This document shows positions 6,659 through 17,886 of a stretch of 37,200 nucleotides of DNA, one piece after another. Below the pieces are notes generated by a model that did no database searches, was not told the DNA's origin, and saw only the letters and a program-made list of their open reading frames with translations. The DNA is from Bacteroidales bacterium. Its GTDB lineage: Bacteria; Bacteroidota; Bacteroidia; Bacteroidales; UBA932. Position 1 is the stretch's first letter. Each line of letters opens with the position of its first letter. The DNA lies in the NCBI GenBank assembly GCA_015060395.1, contig SUYP01000026.1, positions 1 through 37,200 on the forward strand, written 5' to 3'. The translations under genes were made by a program, and so were the position numbers.

Positions 6659-9454
6659 TCATTTCCGGGAAGCAGCTTTCCTGGCGGCCTTGGCAGCCTC
6701 CTTGGCTTTCTGCTTTTCGTATTGCCTCTTATATCGCTCGAGGGTTTCGTCATCCTTTTTAGCTTCCTTGGCCGCTTTTTCAAGGGCTTTGCGTTTGCGC
6801 TTGCGTTCTTTTTCCTTACGTTTTTCTTCCTTGGCGGCGGCTTTCTCGGCATCACGCTTGTCAAGTTCAGCCCAACGCTCTTCCTTAGCTTCCTGCTTTG
6901 CCTTGCGCTTTGCTTCAAGTGCAGCCTTCTTCTCGGCTTTCAGGCGCTCCTTTTCAGCCTTGGCTTCTGCCTTGCGACGTTCCTCGTCCGCTTTCGCCTG
7001 GGCAGCGAGTTCTTCCGGAGTCATTTCTTTCAATGAAGTGCTGTCGGCAACAGCCGGAGCATCCGGCAATGCAAGACTATCTGACGATGCGATGCTGTCT
7101 GAAACGGCGAGAGAATCAGCGAGGGCAAGACTGTCAATCGAAACTGCCAACGAATCGGCAATGCCCAGACTGTCTGCCAATGCAAGACTGTCTGCCAGTG
7201 CAAGGCTGTCTGTCACAGCAAGCGAATCAAGACGTGCCCTTTCAGCTGCCTCACGCTCGGCGATAGCCCTTTCACGCTCTCTGACCTTGCGGAGCGAGTC
7301 CCTCACTTCGATCTGCCTATAGACATCGTCCATATAGCCAGGGAAGTAGATGTCGGTCTGACGGAACTTCGCTCTCGGGCGAGCTGCATATCTAAGCCTT
7401 TCACTCGGACGGAGCGGAAGAGGGGTCACGGCATTCCTGTCAGCAGGACGTTTATCCGGCTGCCAGTTGAAGCCCTTGAGTCTCTGCTCTTCAGGAGGCA
7501 GCTGCACGACCGGATAGCCGTCGTTCTTGGCCTCCTCGAAATAATATACTCTTTGGATCTCGCCATCCTTGAATATTGCCGAGAGCATCTTGGAGTCGGT
7601 CTTGTTGACTGTAGCCAGAGATTCATTTTCTTCCAGGAAGAACATTGCAGAAGCTCCTCCCAGCACATCAAACCTGTCGAGCTGTCCCTTTTTGCCAAAG
7701 AACGCCAGCATCTCGGCACCCTTGATCTGGTCGAAATGAGAGGTATCCTCCTGAATGGTAATGAACGCATTGGACATAAGGCTGGCCTTCTTCAGCGAGC
7801 CTTCACTGACCACAAGAGAGACACTGTCGGCAGAATACTGACGGGTCACCTCCTGCCATATAAGAGGTTCCTTGAAGAGTCGTGCAAGAGAGTCCAGGTC
7901 GCAATAAAGGAGAGAGTCGCAGACCACCTGCATATCCTTCTTGTATATCTTGACCTTGCCGATAGCCTCGAGGAATCCGATCTTGGTGGTATCCAGATTA
8001 GCAAGACTGTCTGCCAGTGCCAACGAATCTGCACGTGCGATGGAATCTGCAAGCGCCAATGAATCGATCTGTGCGAGAGGACCGGCAACACCCAGGGAAT
8101 CAGGTATCTTCAAGGAATCAGCTTCCATCTTGAAGGCTGAAAGATCCGGTTTATCGGACGGCTGCGCAGGCTTTGCCGCAAGGAGGGAATCTGCAGACGG
8201 AAAGGCGAGAGCAAGGCTATCCTTCACATCCGGAGCCGAAAGTGTATCCAGAGGCATCCTGAATGCCAGGGCATCAGGCGGTGCGGCAGAGGCTTTCTGA
8301 GCAGACTTCGCTCCCTTCGCACCCTGAGGCGGACGGTTCGGATCGTTCTTTGCGGCCTCTTCAGCAGCCTTTGCAGCCTCCTCTGCAGCTTTCTTGCGGA
8401 ATGTTCCGACAGGATCGACTTCAAGAGACTTCAGACGCTTGTCCGCATCTTCCACGACAGAAGGGCTTATATCGCATTTCTTCAATGTATAATATACCAG
8501 CTTGTCCGCACCGAGATATACGGTATCGATAGAGCCGTCAGCCTCTTCATTCTGCGAAATCACCGCAGGCTTTCTGGTCAATGTCACCTTTGATATGGAA
8601 TCGACATACTCGATCCTTCCGGCAAGCGCGAATACATTTCTTGTAGTATCCATAACCTGCGCATTTCCGAGCATCTCGACATTGGAAGTCAGTCTGTTGA
8701 AGAAAAGGCTGTCAGACCATCCTTCCTGATCCTCCGACATCACGTGGACATCATCAGCAAAGAAGAAAAGTTCCCGGCCTCTGTCATACCATCCACGATT
8801 GGAGGAAAGCATATTGTTGTCCTGCCAGGCATCGGTCGCAAAACCGAAGGTTGCAAGATTCAGATCGGACTCATACACCAGTTCCTTTGTCTTGACGAAG
8901 ACAGAGTCCGTGAACATATTCACATCATTCTGAAATGTGAATTTCTTGACCTTGGAATCATACGTACCGTTGCGGCTTTCGATAATCTGACCATCCTTGT
9001 CACGCATAGCTCCTCCGTTCATAAACACTGCCACAGAGTCCTGCGTATTATAGTCCAGATGCCTGGTCCTCAACGTATTATGATCCTTGTCCGTAAGCTG
9101 CACCACCGAGCCTCTGAACTGCGCAAGGTTATCATCGACGAGATATTGGAGATTGTCACTGGTCAGAACGGTCTCTTCCTGAAGGATGCTGACATTGCCC
9201 CAGGCATCAATTATCTGGGTCTCCACATTCCAAAGAGCCGTATCACAGATGAGGTAGGTGTTGTTATGAAGGAAACGTGCCGGGCCTACGACCTTTCTGT
9301 ATCGCGCGCCTTCCACATCCACCATCTGTGCAGATTTGGAACTCAGGAGCACGACAAGGCTGTCCTTCTTTTCCTGCTTTGAATTCTGCGCGAAAAGAGG
9401 AAGGCTCAAGACCAGAGCCGTAAGGATTACTGACAGTTTCTTCAAAAGGTGCAT
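6659..9454 (-). CDS. OstA/LptA-like outer-membrane biogenesis protein
   Basis: About 931 residues from the start at 9454, chosen because it begins a clear signal peptide (MHLLKKLSVILTALVLSLPL, then FAQ) and leaves a 5-nt gap to surA; longer starts would overlap surA. The N-terminal ~300 residues have the repeating beta-strand pattern of OstA-like/LptA-type proteins (blocks such as GNVSILQEETVLTSDNLQY and VYESDLNLATFG), a family linked to lipopolysaccharide transport through the periplasm. A second OstA-like block follows a linker. The linkers are low-complexity DSLALADSLA repeats, and the last ~110 residues are a Lys/Glu/Ala-rich predicted coiled coil. The family assignment is good; the role of the tail is unknown. 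Confidence 0.8.
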   Translation of the reverse strand: MHLLKKLSVILTALVLSLPLFAQNSKQEKKDSLVVLLSSKSAQMVDVEGARYRKVVGPARFLHNNTYLICDTALWNVETQIIDAWGNVSILQEETVLTSDNLQYLVDDNLAQFRGSVVQLTDKDHNTLRTRHLDYNTQDSVAVFMNGGAMRDKDGQIIESRNGTYDSKVKKFTFQNDVNMFTDSVFVKTKELVYESDLNLATFGFATDAWQDNNMLSSNRGWYDRGRELFFFADDVHVMSEDQEGWSDSLFFNRLTSNVEMLGNAQVMDTTRNVFALAGRIEYVDSISKVTLTRKPAVISQNEEADGSIDTVYLGADKLVYYTLKKCDISPSVVEDADKRLKSLEVDPVGTFRKKAAEEAAKAAEEAAKNDPNRPPQGAKGAKSAQKASAAPPDALAFRMPLDTLSAPDVKDSLALAFPSADSLLAAKPAQPSDKPDLSAFKMEADSLKIPDSLGVAGPLAQIDSLALADSIARADSLALADSLANLDTTKIGFLEAIGKVKIYKKDMQVVCDSLLYCDLDSLARLFKEPLIWQEVTRQYSADSVSLVVSEGSLKKASLMSNAFITIQEDTSHFDQIKGAEMLAFFGKKGQLDRFDVLGGASAMFFLEENESLATVNKTDSKMLSAIFKDGEIQRVYYFEEAKNDGYPVVQLPPEEQRLKGFNWQPDKRPADRNAVTPLPLRPSERLRYAARPRAKFRQTDIYFPGYMDDVYRQIEVRDSLRKVRERERAIAEREAAERARLDSLAVTDSLALADSLALADSLGIADSLAVSIDSLALADSLAVSDSIASSDSLALPDAPAVADSTSLKEMTPEELAAQAKADEERRKAEAKAEKERLKAEKKAALEAKRKAKQEAKEERWAELDKRDAEKAAAKEEKRKEKERKRKRKALEKAAKEAKKDDETLERYKRQYEKQKAKEAAKAARKAASRK

Positions 9455-9459
9455 CTGCA

Positions 9460-10842
9460 TCACTTGCGGAATTTCTCCGACCATCCTTCACGCTCAAAGA
9501 CGCAGTCCTTGAAAAGAGGGTCGATTATTATCAGCGTTGACTTAATCTTGGATTGTATGAATTCATCTATAGCCTCCTGCCTCTTGGCGTCAGTCGCCTG
9601 ATTGAGCAGAAGAGTATAATCGTTGGTGAACGATGCCGGGTGAGCCGGAATTATCTTATCCACCTTGATGATCTTATAAACGGTATTTCCGTCACGGCCT
9701 TCATTGTCGAGAGATACGAAAGGCTCGGAAATCTCGCCCACCTGGAGATCCTTGATGGCAGCATAGTCCTGAGGCTTCAGCTGGTCGATCTCGAAATATG
9801 ACGAACCGGTATTAGGATCAGCCATCTGTCCGCCGTTTGTCCTTGTTGCAGGATCCTCGGAATAGAATCTTGCCGCAAGGTCGAAGGTAACGGCTTCATT
9901 TGCAAGCTCCGTCTTGAGACTGTCAAGCACACGGAATCCGTTCTCCATATCCTCAGACGTGTATTCCGGCTTGAGGAGGATGTGACGTGCATTGAACATA
10001 TCTCCCTTCTTTTCAAGCACTTCGATGATGTGGAAACCGTCAGGAGTCTCGACTATCTGAGACACGACGCCAGGCTTCAAAGCCATTGCAGCATCGGAGA
10101 ATGCCGGCCAGAAAATGGATTTCGACGCCATTCCGAGCTCGCCGCCCTTACGCGCGCTGCCCGGGTCCTGGGAATATATACGTGCCAAGGTAGAGAACTT
10201 CTCACCATTTATGATTCGCTCACGGATTGCAAGGAGACGCTCCTTCACAGCGATATTGGCCGCTTCGCGGTCGGGATATATGCATATCTGGCTGAGCTGG
10301 TACATAACAGGCACCATAGGAAGATCCTCCGGATCGGTATTGTCGATATACTGCTGCACATCATACGGAGTCAGTTCCGGAATCTTCTGTGCCACCTCAC
10401 CCTGCATCTGCTGAGCCAGGGTCCTGTCTTCAAGATCCTTGCGAAGCTGCTGACGAAGTTTATATACAGACTTGCCGTACTGCTGCTCCACACCTTCCTC
10501 ACCACCGTAATATGTGAGGATGTTGGCCATATAATCATCCAGATTGCTTTCCACCATATCATTGTTGACCTCGATGGAGTCAACACGTGCCTGCATCAGG
10601 AAAAGCTTGGAAACCATCATATTCTCCAGAAGCTCGCATCTTCCGGTCTTGTCCGACATATAGCCGGCATAGTTCTGGGTCTTGACCTCCTCCTCGATGT
10701 CGGAAAGCATTATGACTTCATTTCCGACTACGGCAACCGTCTTGTCGATGAGTCCATTCTGGTATTTCTGAGCCGAAGCTGCGGCTGAAACAGCCAGACA
10801 AGCTACAGCGGCAGCAAATCTCATTATACGGAGACTTTTCAT
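9460..10842 (-). CDS. surA: Periplasmic peptidyl-prolyl isomerase SurA
   Basis: 460 residues with an N-terminal signal peptide ending near AASAQ. N-terminal SurA-type segment (DKTVAVVGNEVIMLSDIEEE) followed by two parvulin PPIC domains, about residues 175-270 (with SQDPGSARKGGELG) and 280-385 (with ARHILLKPEY and SEDPATRTNGGQM). SurA is the periplasmic chaperone for unfolded outer-membrane beta-barrel proteins. It lies in the operon guaB-lipoprotein-surA-OstA-like with 4-5 nt gaps, a setting consistent with outer-membrane assembly. Confidence 0.93.
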   Translation of the reverse strand: MKSLRIMRFAAAVACLAVSAAASAQKYQNGLIDKTVAVVGNEVIMLSDIEEEVKTQNYAGYMSDKTGRCELLENMMVSKLFLMQARVDSIEVNNDMVESNLDDYMANILTYYGGEEGVEQQYGKSVYKLRQQLRKDLEDRTLAQQMQGEVAQKIPELTPYDVQQYIDNTDPEDLPMVPVMYQLSQICIYPDREAANIAVKERLLAIRERIINGEKFSTLARIYSQDPGSARKGGELGMASKSIFWPAFSDAAMALKPGVVSQIVETPDGFHIIEVLEKKGDMFNARHILLKPEYTSEDMENGFRVLDSLKTELANEAVTFDLAARFYSEDPATRTNGGQMADPNTGSSYFEIDQLKPQDYAAIKDLQVGEISEPFVSLDNEGRDGNTVYKIIKVDKIIPAHPASFTNDYTLLLNQATDAKRQEAIDEFIQSKIKSTLIIIDPLFKDCVFEREGWSEKFRK

Positions 10843-10846
10843 ATCC

Positions 10847-11707
10847 TTAGAAAATTACAAATTGTCCTTTTTCGCGCGCGTCTTTGAGCAAATCCTGTTC
10901 CAAACCTGTAATCAAGGCCTGCTTACGCGCACTGATTATCATATCCTTTATCTGCGGCACACAGTATTCCATCGGTGCAGTACGTCCTGCGCGGATGATT
11001 TCCGATATGTACGCCAGATTCATAACCCCTGTACTGTCCTGCATTTCCACCCAGCCGCTCTTTATGGAGGATGTCAGAGACACGTGGTCGGTACCGAATT
11101 CTCCGGCCAGGACCGCAACATCTATCCATCTGTCGCCCCAGGTAGTGAACTTGAGGGCTGACGAATATGCCAGGCTGTCGGCATCCACAAGATCCTGCAC
11201 ATCATCTGAAGACATCTTCTTCCGAAGCTTCGGAAGGGCTGGAGAATCAGAGGCTATCCTCAGATAGCGCGCCTTCACTACCGGACGCTGCAGTTCGAAT
11301 TTATTCGGATTCGCCTCAAAATATGCTTCGATCCTGTCTTCGGAGACCGAAGTGTCGAGCCTCTCATTCACATACAGCTGTTCATAACGATACTTCAGAA
11401 GGGACTTCCTGTAGTCCTCAAGCTCTTTCGACACATCCTTCTCCGACTTTGAAAGCTGCTGCTCGGCTATTGTCAGGAACACCTGGTCCAAAGCCCAGGT
11501 ATTAATGTATCTCTTTGCAAGAAGAACGCTGTCATCAGGATTCATTCCCTTGGGAATCAATGCATTAAGCTCACTTCTATAAAGTTTGGCCGTTCCCACT
11601 TCGGCAACCGCCTCATCATCACTCAATAAGGATGAAATCGCCCTGCACGACACCAGAGCCGGCAGGACGATCCCAATGATTGCGATCGTATGAACAATCC
11701 GCTTCAT
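10847..11707 (-). CDS. SurA-like lipoprotein, parvulin family
   Basis: 286 residues with a lipobox LVSC (Cys21). The sequence AVAEVGTAKLYRSELNALIPKG resembles the N-terminal segment of SurA/PpiD-type folding factors, and the helical middle is also like theirs, but I do not see a convincing intact PPIC domain with catalytic signature. It is therefore probably a chaperone-like lipoprotein rather than an active isomerase (inference). It sits 7 nt after guaB and 4 nt before surA, matching a common Bacteroidales order of several isomerase-like genes after guaB. Confidence 0.7.
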   Translation of the reverse strand: MKRIVHTIAIIGIVLPALVSCRAISSLLSDDEAVAEVGTAKLYRSELNALIPKGMNPDDSVLLAKRYINTWALDQVFLTIAEQQLSKSEKDVSKELEDYRKSLLKYRYEQLYVNERLDTSVSEDRIEAYFEANPNKFELQRPVVKARYLRIASDSPALPKLRKKMSSDDVQDLVDADSLAYSSALKFTTWGDRWIDVAVLAGEFGTDHVSLTSSIKSGWVEMQDSTGVMNLAYISEIIRAGRTAPMEYCVPQIKDMIISARKQALITGLEQDLLKDAREKGQFVIF

Positions 11708-11714
11708 CAGCAGA

Positions 11715-13307
<1,593 letters not shown>

Positions 13308-13321
13308 CTATCTACCAGCCT

Positions 13322-13369
13322 CTTGCGTCCGATGCCTGCTGCAAACCGACAGCAGGCATCGGACGCAAG
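13322..13369. repeat. REP hairpin copy 1
   Basis: Perfect 20-bp inverted repeat with an 8-nt loop (CAAACCGA). Core arms ATGCCTGCTG / CAGCAGGCAT are extended by 10 more complementary bases. It lies just downstream of the RAYT transposase gene. Three more copies of the core, all with 8-nt loops ending in GA, lie at 14367, 14615 and 17887. Confidence 0.9.
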
Positions 13370-13387
13370 CGATTGGCCCACAACGAA

Positions 13388-14323
13388 TTAGGTGCCAGCC
13401 TGTTTCACCGGAATATGCAGGAATTTGATGATCTGAAACATTTCCGCCGCCGGAAGCGAACTCTGAATCATCCTGGCTAGCCTGAACTTCTCTTCAGCCG
13501 GAAGCATAATCACTTCCCGGACATATTTCAAGCCGGTTTCCGCACGTACTATCTTGACCATTTCTTCATAAATCAGATCTGAATGAGGGGTCACTTTCTC
13601 TTTGATGTCATAATCACTGCCCGCACTAGCCTTCATTGCAGCAGACATCTGATCCAGATCGGAATAATAAGACTCCAGAGCCTCCACATCAAACGGAAAA
13701 TATTGCGAAATTATATAATCCGTAAGAAATTCCTTCTCATCATCGGCAAGCCCGGCCATAAGCCGCCTCAAGCGGAAATAACCGATATACCTGTCTGCAG
13801 CTGCCTCTGCTCTGACTTCGGCCATCGCATTTCTCAGACGCCTGCGGCATTTTTCCACCGGGATTTTCATTGAAAACGGGTTGCCGTCTTTCATATAGGC
13901 AATGAAATTCCATCGGTAATCCTCCGCTTCGTGGCAAATTTTCTTCTCTACCGGATTATTCCCTATATACACAATCGCCGATCTGGTCCTTTTATCTCCT
14001 TTTTTAGGCGCGCTACCGAAACTTTTGTACATCATCTGCCCCGTCCTTCCGATCGAATCATTATACTCGCGTACATATATTGAAGTAAAATACCTCACGA
14101 AATCCGCCATTTCCTTGCACGAAACCGCATCAAGCAGAATATGTATATGATCAATCATAAGACACAGCATCAGGATACTGACATTGAATTTCCGCACCGA
14201 CACCGAAAGTATCATATAAAACACCAGGTAATCCTCCCTGTCATAGAAAAGATTGAACCCATTGACAGTCCTCTGGTAAATGTGATTACACTCCCCATTC
14301 ACAAATCTTCTTCTCCTTTTCAT
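13388..14323 (-). CDS. REP-associated tyrosine transposase (RAYT, IS200-like Y1)
   Basis: 311 residues from the start at 14323 (MKRRRRF); the longer in-frame ORF to 14407 would translate a REP hairpin and is rejected. The N-terminal half is a Y1/HUH single-strand nuclease: NHIYQRTVNGFNLFY, then DHIHILLD with the two metal-binding histidines H59 and H61, and candidate catalytic tyrosines in SIYVREYN (Y83, Y87). This N-terminal form is typical of RAYTs, which excise or copy REP hairpins and are usually single-copy residents rather than active insertion sequences. The C-terminal ~170 residues look like an additional helical DNA-binding region. REP hairpins directly flank it on both sides, which supports the assignment. 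Confidence 0.85.
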   Translation of the reverse strand: MKRRRRFVNGECNHIYQRTVNGFNLFYDREDYLVFYMILSVSVRKFNVSILMLCLMIDHIHILLDAVSCKEMADFVRYFTSIYVREYNDSIGRTGQMMYKSFGSAPKKGDKRTRSAIVYIGNNPVEKKICHEAEDYRWNFIAYMKDGNPFSMKIPVEKCRRRLRNAMAEVRAEAAADRYIGYFRLRRLMAGLADDEKEFLTDYIISQYFPFDVEALESYYSDLDQMSAAMKASAGSDYDIKEKVTPHSDLIYEEMVKIVRAETGLKYVREVIMLPAEEKFRLARMIQSSLPAAEMFQIIKFLHIPVKQAGT

Positions 14324-14366
14324 AAGCCATCCACTTAAAATATTAATAATCAACTGATTAACCATT

Positions 14367-14394
14367 ATGCCTGCTGTATCAAGACCGCAGGCAT
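14367..14394. repeat. REP hairpin copy 2
   Basis: ATGCCTGCTG, 8-nt loop TATCAAGA, then CCGCAGGCAT: one mismatch in the 10-bp stem. It lies 43 nt upstream of the RAYT start codon, so the transposase gene is bracketed by REPs. Confidence 0.85.
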
Positions 14395-14614
14395 ATTTGA
14401 TAACCACCTATATATCAGCAATTTACAGCGCAGGGCACTGAACTACCATCCGGGGCAAATCTATGGCTTATCTGGAAGAGTTTATTTAAGAAAAAGAAAA
14501 ATGTGACGAATAAATCTTATGTTCTTGCTACTTATTCGGAAATATTGATATTTTATAGTAAGACAGTTCTAGGGACTGACGCGTAACCATCTATCACACA
14601 GCTACTTAAAATAA

Positions 14615-14673
14615 ATGCCTGCTGCAGAACGACAGCAGGCATCATCCATATTAGGCTGATATTCAGCGGATTA
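14615..14673. repeat. REP hairpin copy 3 with family B motif
   Basis: Perfect 10-bp stem ATGCCTGCTG / CAGCAGGCAT (14615-14642) with loop CAGAACGA, followed 12 nt later by GCTGATATTCAGCGGATTA (14655-14673), the first block of the second dispersed repeat family. The rest of the 14408-14693 interval shows no gene. Confidence 0.85.
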
Positions 14674-14693
14674 AGCGTCAGCGACGAAAAAGG

Positions 14694-16601
14694 TTATCGG
14701 GTAAATTCCACGACGAGGGCGTTTCCGGCCGGAACACGGGTGTCATCGGAGAGAGTCACGGACTGTCCGGTGATTACATCACGGCCGGCACCGAGTCCTC
14801 CGGTGATTTCGGCATAACGCGACCAGTTCAGGCCGGCCTCCTTGTCGGAGTTGTTGATGAACACGAAGACCAGGTCGGTGTCATTGTATCTGAAATATGC
14901 GTAGGTGTTATCCTGAGGGATGAAGTGCATCGTCCTGCCGCTGTGGATTACCTCTTTGCCTTTGCGCCAGTTGAGAAGGGTACGGACGTATGAGTGGAGG
15001 TCAGCGGCGTGCGCAAAAGTCTCGTCGCCACGTGCCTCTTCCCTGCCCTCCCGAGTGAAGAGGTTCAGGGCGTCACCTTCCCATCCTCCCGGGAAGTCCA
15101 TCCTGAGACGTCCGTCATCACGGCGGGTGGTGCCGATGGCAAACATCATCTCGTCGCCATAGAACATCTGAGGGATGCCGCGCATTGTCGCCAGCATAGC
15201 GAAAGCCAGCTTCATCTTGTCCGGGCTGCATCCGAAGATATCACCGATACGAGGAGTGTCGTGGTTTGACCAGAAAAGAAGCATCTTGCTCAGATCGTGA
15301 TAGACGAAATCGTGAGATAGTGCATCATATACTTCCATCATATCGGACTGTCTTCTGCGAGGACGGTCACCATCTTCTTCTGACGGAACCGCCAGCGCAT
15401 TGTTGACGGCGTCCCGGAGAGGGAAGTCCATAATTGACGGCAGATTCGAATCGAAACCGTCGGAATTAGGCTTTCCGCTCTGCCAGTAAGCGACCATATC
15501 CGGATTGGCATTCCAGTTCTCGCCCACAATATTGAACCAAGGGTACTCGTCAGTAACAGCCTTGCACCACTGCGACATCGGATATTTTTCGTTATAGAAA
15601 TATGTGTCAACACGGAAACCGTCCAGTCCGGAATATTCGATCCACCACACGGCCCACTGCTGGAAATATTTGAGTACAAACGGATTATCAAGATTCATAT
15701 CCGGCATTGAAGGCACAAACCATCCGTCAGCCATCTGCTTCACATCAGATGCAGAAGCATTCGGATCCACACCGAGGGAAAAGGTGTGGTTGGTGGTGTA
15801 ATACGGCTCGTTGATATGCACCCAGTCCTTGAAAGGCATATCTTCCATCCACCAATGCGAAGTGCCGCAGTGGTTGGTGACGATGTCCATAATGACCTTG
15901 ACACCTTTCGAATGAGCCTCTGTGACCATCTTGCGATAGAGTTCGTTGTCACCGAAGCGCGGGTCGATATTGTAATAATCCGAACAGGCATAGCCGTGAT
16001 ATGAGCCTCGGCGGGCATCATCCTCCAGAAGCGGAGTCATCCATATAGCTGTGGCTCCAAGGTCGGAAATATAATCCAGATGGTCTATGATGCCCTGGAT
16101 ATCACCGCCGTGACGTCCCATCGGAGCCTCGCGACGGGCTTTCTCTTCGGTATCCTCTGTTGAATCATTTGACGGATCTCCGTTCGCAAAGCGGTCAGGG
16201 ACAATAAGATATATCATATCCGATGTCGAAAAGCTCTGTCGGGACGCATCGGACTTGCGGCCGATCTGATAAGGATATGCAAACGACTCCTTCCCTTTAG
16301 TGAAGACTATCTCATACTCTCCCGCCTTTGCATCTGCCGCGACATCCACATCGATGAAGAGGAAGTCCGGATGATCAGCCTTGTGAATCTTGGAAACGGA
16401 AAGCCCCTTTCCTTTGATTTCAACATCAAATGTACTGATCTGAGGTCCCTGGACCATAATCTGAAGGCTGGTCTTCATTCCGGTCCACCAGCAAGGAGGT
16501 TCGACCCTGCTGATCTGTTCGGAAGTTGCAGGCTTCGGCTTTGCCTGAAGAGAGATTGCCATAAGGGCCAGGATAACGGCCACTGAAATTTTCTTTATCA
16601 T
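14694..16601 (-). CDS. Secreted alpha-amylase family (GH13) glycoside hydrolase
   Basis: 635 residues with a signal peptide (MIKKISVAVILALMAISLQA). An N-terminal beta-sandwich of the cyclomaltodextrinase type (about residues 30-115) precedes the GH13 barrel. All catalytic regions are intact: DIVTNH (239-244), GFRVD with nucleophile D332, GEN with acid/base E361, and NHD with D448. Hydrolyses alpha-1,4-glucans or their oligomers, and most resembles the SusA-type neopullulanase of gut Bacteroides. It is alone here, without SusC/SusD or a regulator, so it is not part of a complete starch-utilisation locus in this window. Confidence 0.9.
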   Translation of the reverse strand: MIKKISVAVILALMAISLQAKPKPATSEQISRVEPPCWWTGMKTSLQIMVQGPQISTFDVEIKGKGLSVSKIHKADHPDFLFIDVDVAADAKAGEYEIVFTKGKESFAYPYQIGRKSDASRQSFSTSDMIYLIVPDRFANGDPSNDSTEDTEEKARREAPMGRHGGDIQGIIDHLDYISDLGATAIWMTPLLEDDARRGSYHGYACSDYYNIDPRFGDNELYRKMVTEAHSKGVKVIMDIVTNHCGTSHWWMEDMPFKDWVHINEPYYTTNHTFSLGVDPNASASDVKQMADGWFVPSMPDMNLDNPFVLKYFQQWAVWWIEYSGLDGFRVDTYFYNEKYPMSQWCKAVTDEYPWFNIVGENWNANPDMVAYWQSGKPNSDGFDSNLPSIMDFPLRDAVNNALAVPSEEDGDRPRRRQSDMMEVYDALSHDFVYHDLSKMLLFWSNHDTPRIGDIFGCSPDKMKLAFAMLATMRGIPQMFYGDEMMFAIGTTRRDDGRLRMDFPGGWEGDALNLFTREGREEARGDETFAHAADLHSYVRTLLNWRKGKEVIHSGRTMHFIPQDNTYAYFRYNDTDLVFVFINNSDKEAGLNWSRYAEITGGLGAGRDVITGQSVTLSDDTRVPAGNALVVEFTR

Positions 16602-16759
16602 ATCGGTAATATTTTAGAAACAGTTTCTTAATTACGCATTTCTGCAAATTAAACGAAACATTACCGCAATCGATAAATATATAGACAGAATCTAGGACAT
16701 ATATTGCATATAGCAGTATATATCAATACATTACGCAGGGCGGGAATCAGCAGTTTGTA

Positions 16760-17773
16760 TTAACGCGAAAGAAGTCTTCCCTGCCAGGTGCCACGGTATT
16801 CAAGTCTTTTTTCCAGAAGCCGGAGAAGTTCTACATTGCGGATAAGCCCCCACGGAGTCTCATTTACGAAACGCGGAGGGACCTCGCCGACAAAACGCTC
16901 GATGAAAAGATCGGGACGCAGACGCTCGAGCATATCCACAAAGAAATCAAGATATTCATCAAGGCTGAAACGCTCGAAATCCTGTGGTCTTTCCGCATAT
17001 TCCTGCTCCATTCTCGTGCCCTTTACGATCTGAAGCTGATGAAACTTCACGGAACGGACCGGAAGAGCATTTATCATAGCGCAGGAATCCAGCATCATCT
17101 GCTTCGTCTCCCCAGGAAGTCCGAGTATGAAGTGCACCCCAACATCCATCCCTCTTTCCGCAGTCATCTCTATGGCACGGCGGGCAGTATCGAAATCGTG
17201 TCCTCTGTTGATCCTGAGCAGGGTATCGTCATAACAGGATTCGATGCCGTACTCCACTATGACTATCGGAGCTGTCCTGAGCTGTCCGTCCGACATCTCC
17301 CGGTTCCACCCGTCAAGAATCTTACCCTGCGACAGATCCGCCAGATAGTCGAGTTTCTGTTCATTAACGCAGTCCGGCCTCGTGCCTATGACAATGCCCA
17401 CGACCTGAGGGTGCGACAAGGCTTCCTCATAAAGGGACTTCAGCCGTTCCAAAGGCGCGTAAGTATTTGAAAATGACTGGAAATATGCAAGATAGTGCTC
17501 GGTCGTACGATATCGCACCTTATGAAATTCGATTCCTTCATCCATCTGCTGATGAAGGCCCTTTCCGGCAGTGCTGTATGACGGATGAAATGCGGCATTG
17601 TCACAATAGGTACATCCTCCTCTGCCCACTTTGCCGTCTCTATTCGGGCAGGTAAAGCCGGCATCCAGAACTATCTTCTGAAGGCGCTCACCGTATTTCC
17701 GCTTGAAATATCCCACAAAGGAATTGTATCGCTTCCCGTCCGGGAATCCGTATTTTTGACATCCACATTCCAT
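16760..17773 (-). CDS. YhcC-type radical SAM protein (TIGR01212 family)
   Basis: About 337 residues from the ATG at 17773; an ATG three codons earlier lies inside a promoter-like box. The cluster-binding cysteines sit in TCPNRDGKVGRGGCTYCDN. Further family marks are IGTRPDCV, VEYGIES, HFILGLPGET and VKFHQLQIVKGT. This matches the TIGR01212/YhcC radical SAM family of uncertain substrate (Elp3-like, RNA-related roles have been proposed). It is a single-gene unit, divergent from the NlpC/P60 gene. Confidence 0.9.
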   Translation of the reverse strand: MECGCQKYGFPDGKRYNSFVGYFKRKYGERLQKIVLDAGFTCPNRDGKVGRGGCTYCDNAAFHPSYSTAGKGLHQQMDEGIEFHKVRYRTTEHYLAYFQSFSNTYAPLERLKSLYEEALSHPQVVGIVIGTRPDCVNEQKLDYLADLSQGKILDGWNREMSDGQLRTAPIVIVEYGIESCYDDTLLRINRGHDFDTARRAIEMTAERGMDVGVHFILGLPGETKQMMLDSCAMINALPVRSVKFHQLQIVKGTRMEQEYAERPQDFERFSLDEYLDFFVDMLERLRPDLFIERFVGEVPPRFVNETPWGLIRNVELLRLLEKRLEYRGTWQGRLLSR

Positions 17774-17779
17774 AGACTG

Positions 17780-17808
17780 CAAAAATAGTCATATTTTTCC
17801 TATTTTTG
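17780..17808. promoter_or_regulatory. Facing -7 boxes between divergent genes
   Basis: CAAAAATAG (17780-17788) and CTATTTTTG (17800-17808) form an inverted pair. Each reads TATTTTTG, a TAnnTTTG match, toward its own gene. No clear -33 TTTG accompanies either, so this is only a candidate. If the left one is real, the radical SAM mRNA would have almost no leader. Confidence 0.35.
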
Positions 17809-17886
17809 TCCTCGCGACTTCCGAAGAGCATACGACAGCACATCTCAGCCTGTCAGGCAACAGGCTGACTGTCAGGAAGTTCGCCC

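Noticed and set aside
7040..7230. Short regular repeats that might be read as a CRISPR or satellite
   Set aside because: They encode the in-frame DSLALADSL linker of the OstA-like protein, with no spacers.
9982..10788. Plus-strand frame of 268 codons
   Set aside because: Antisense to surA.
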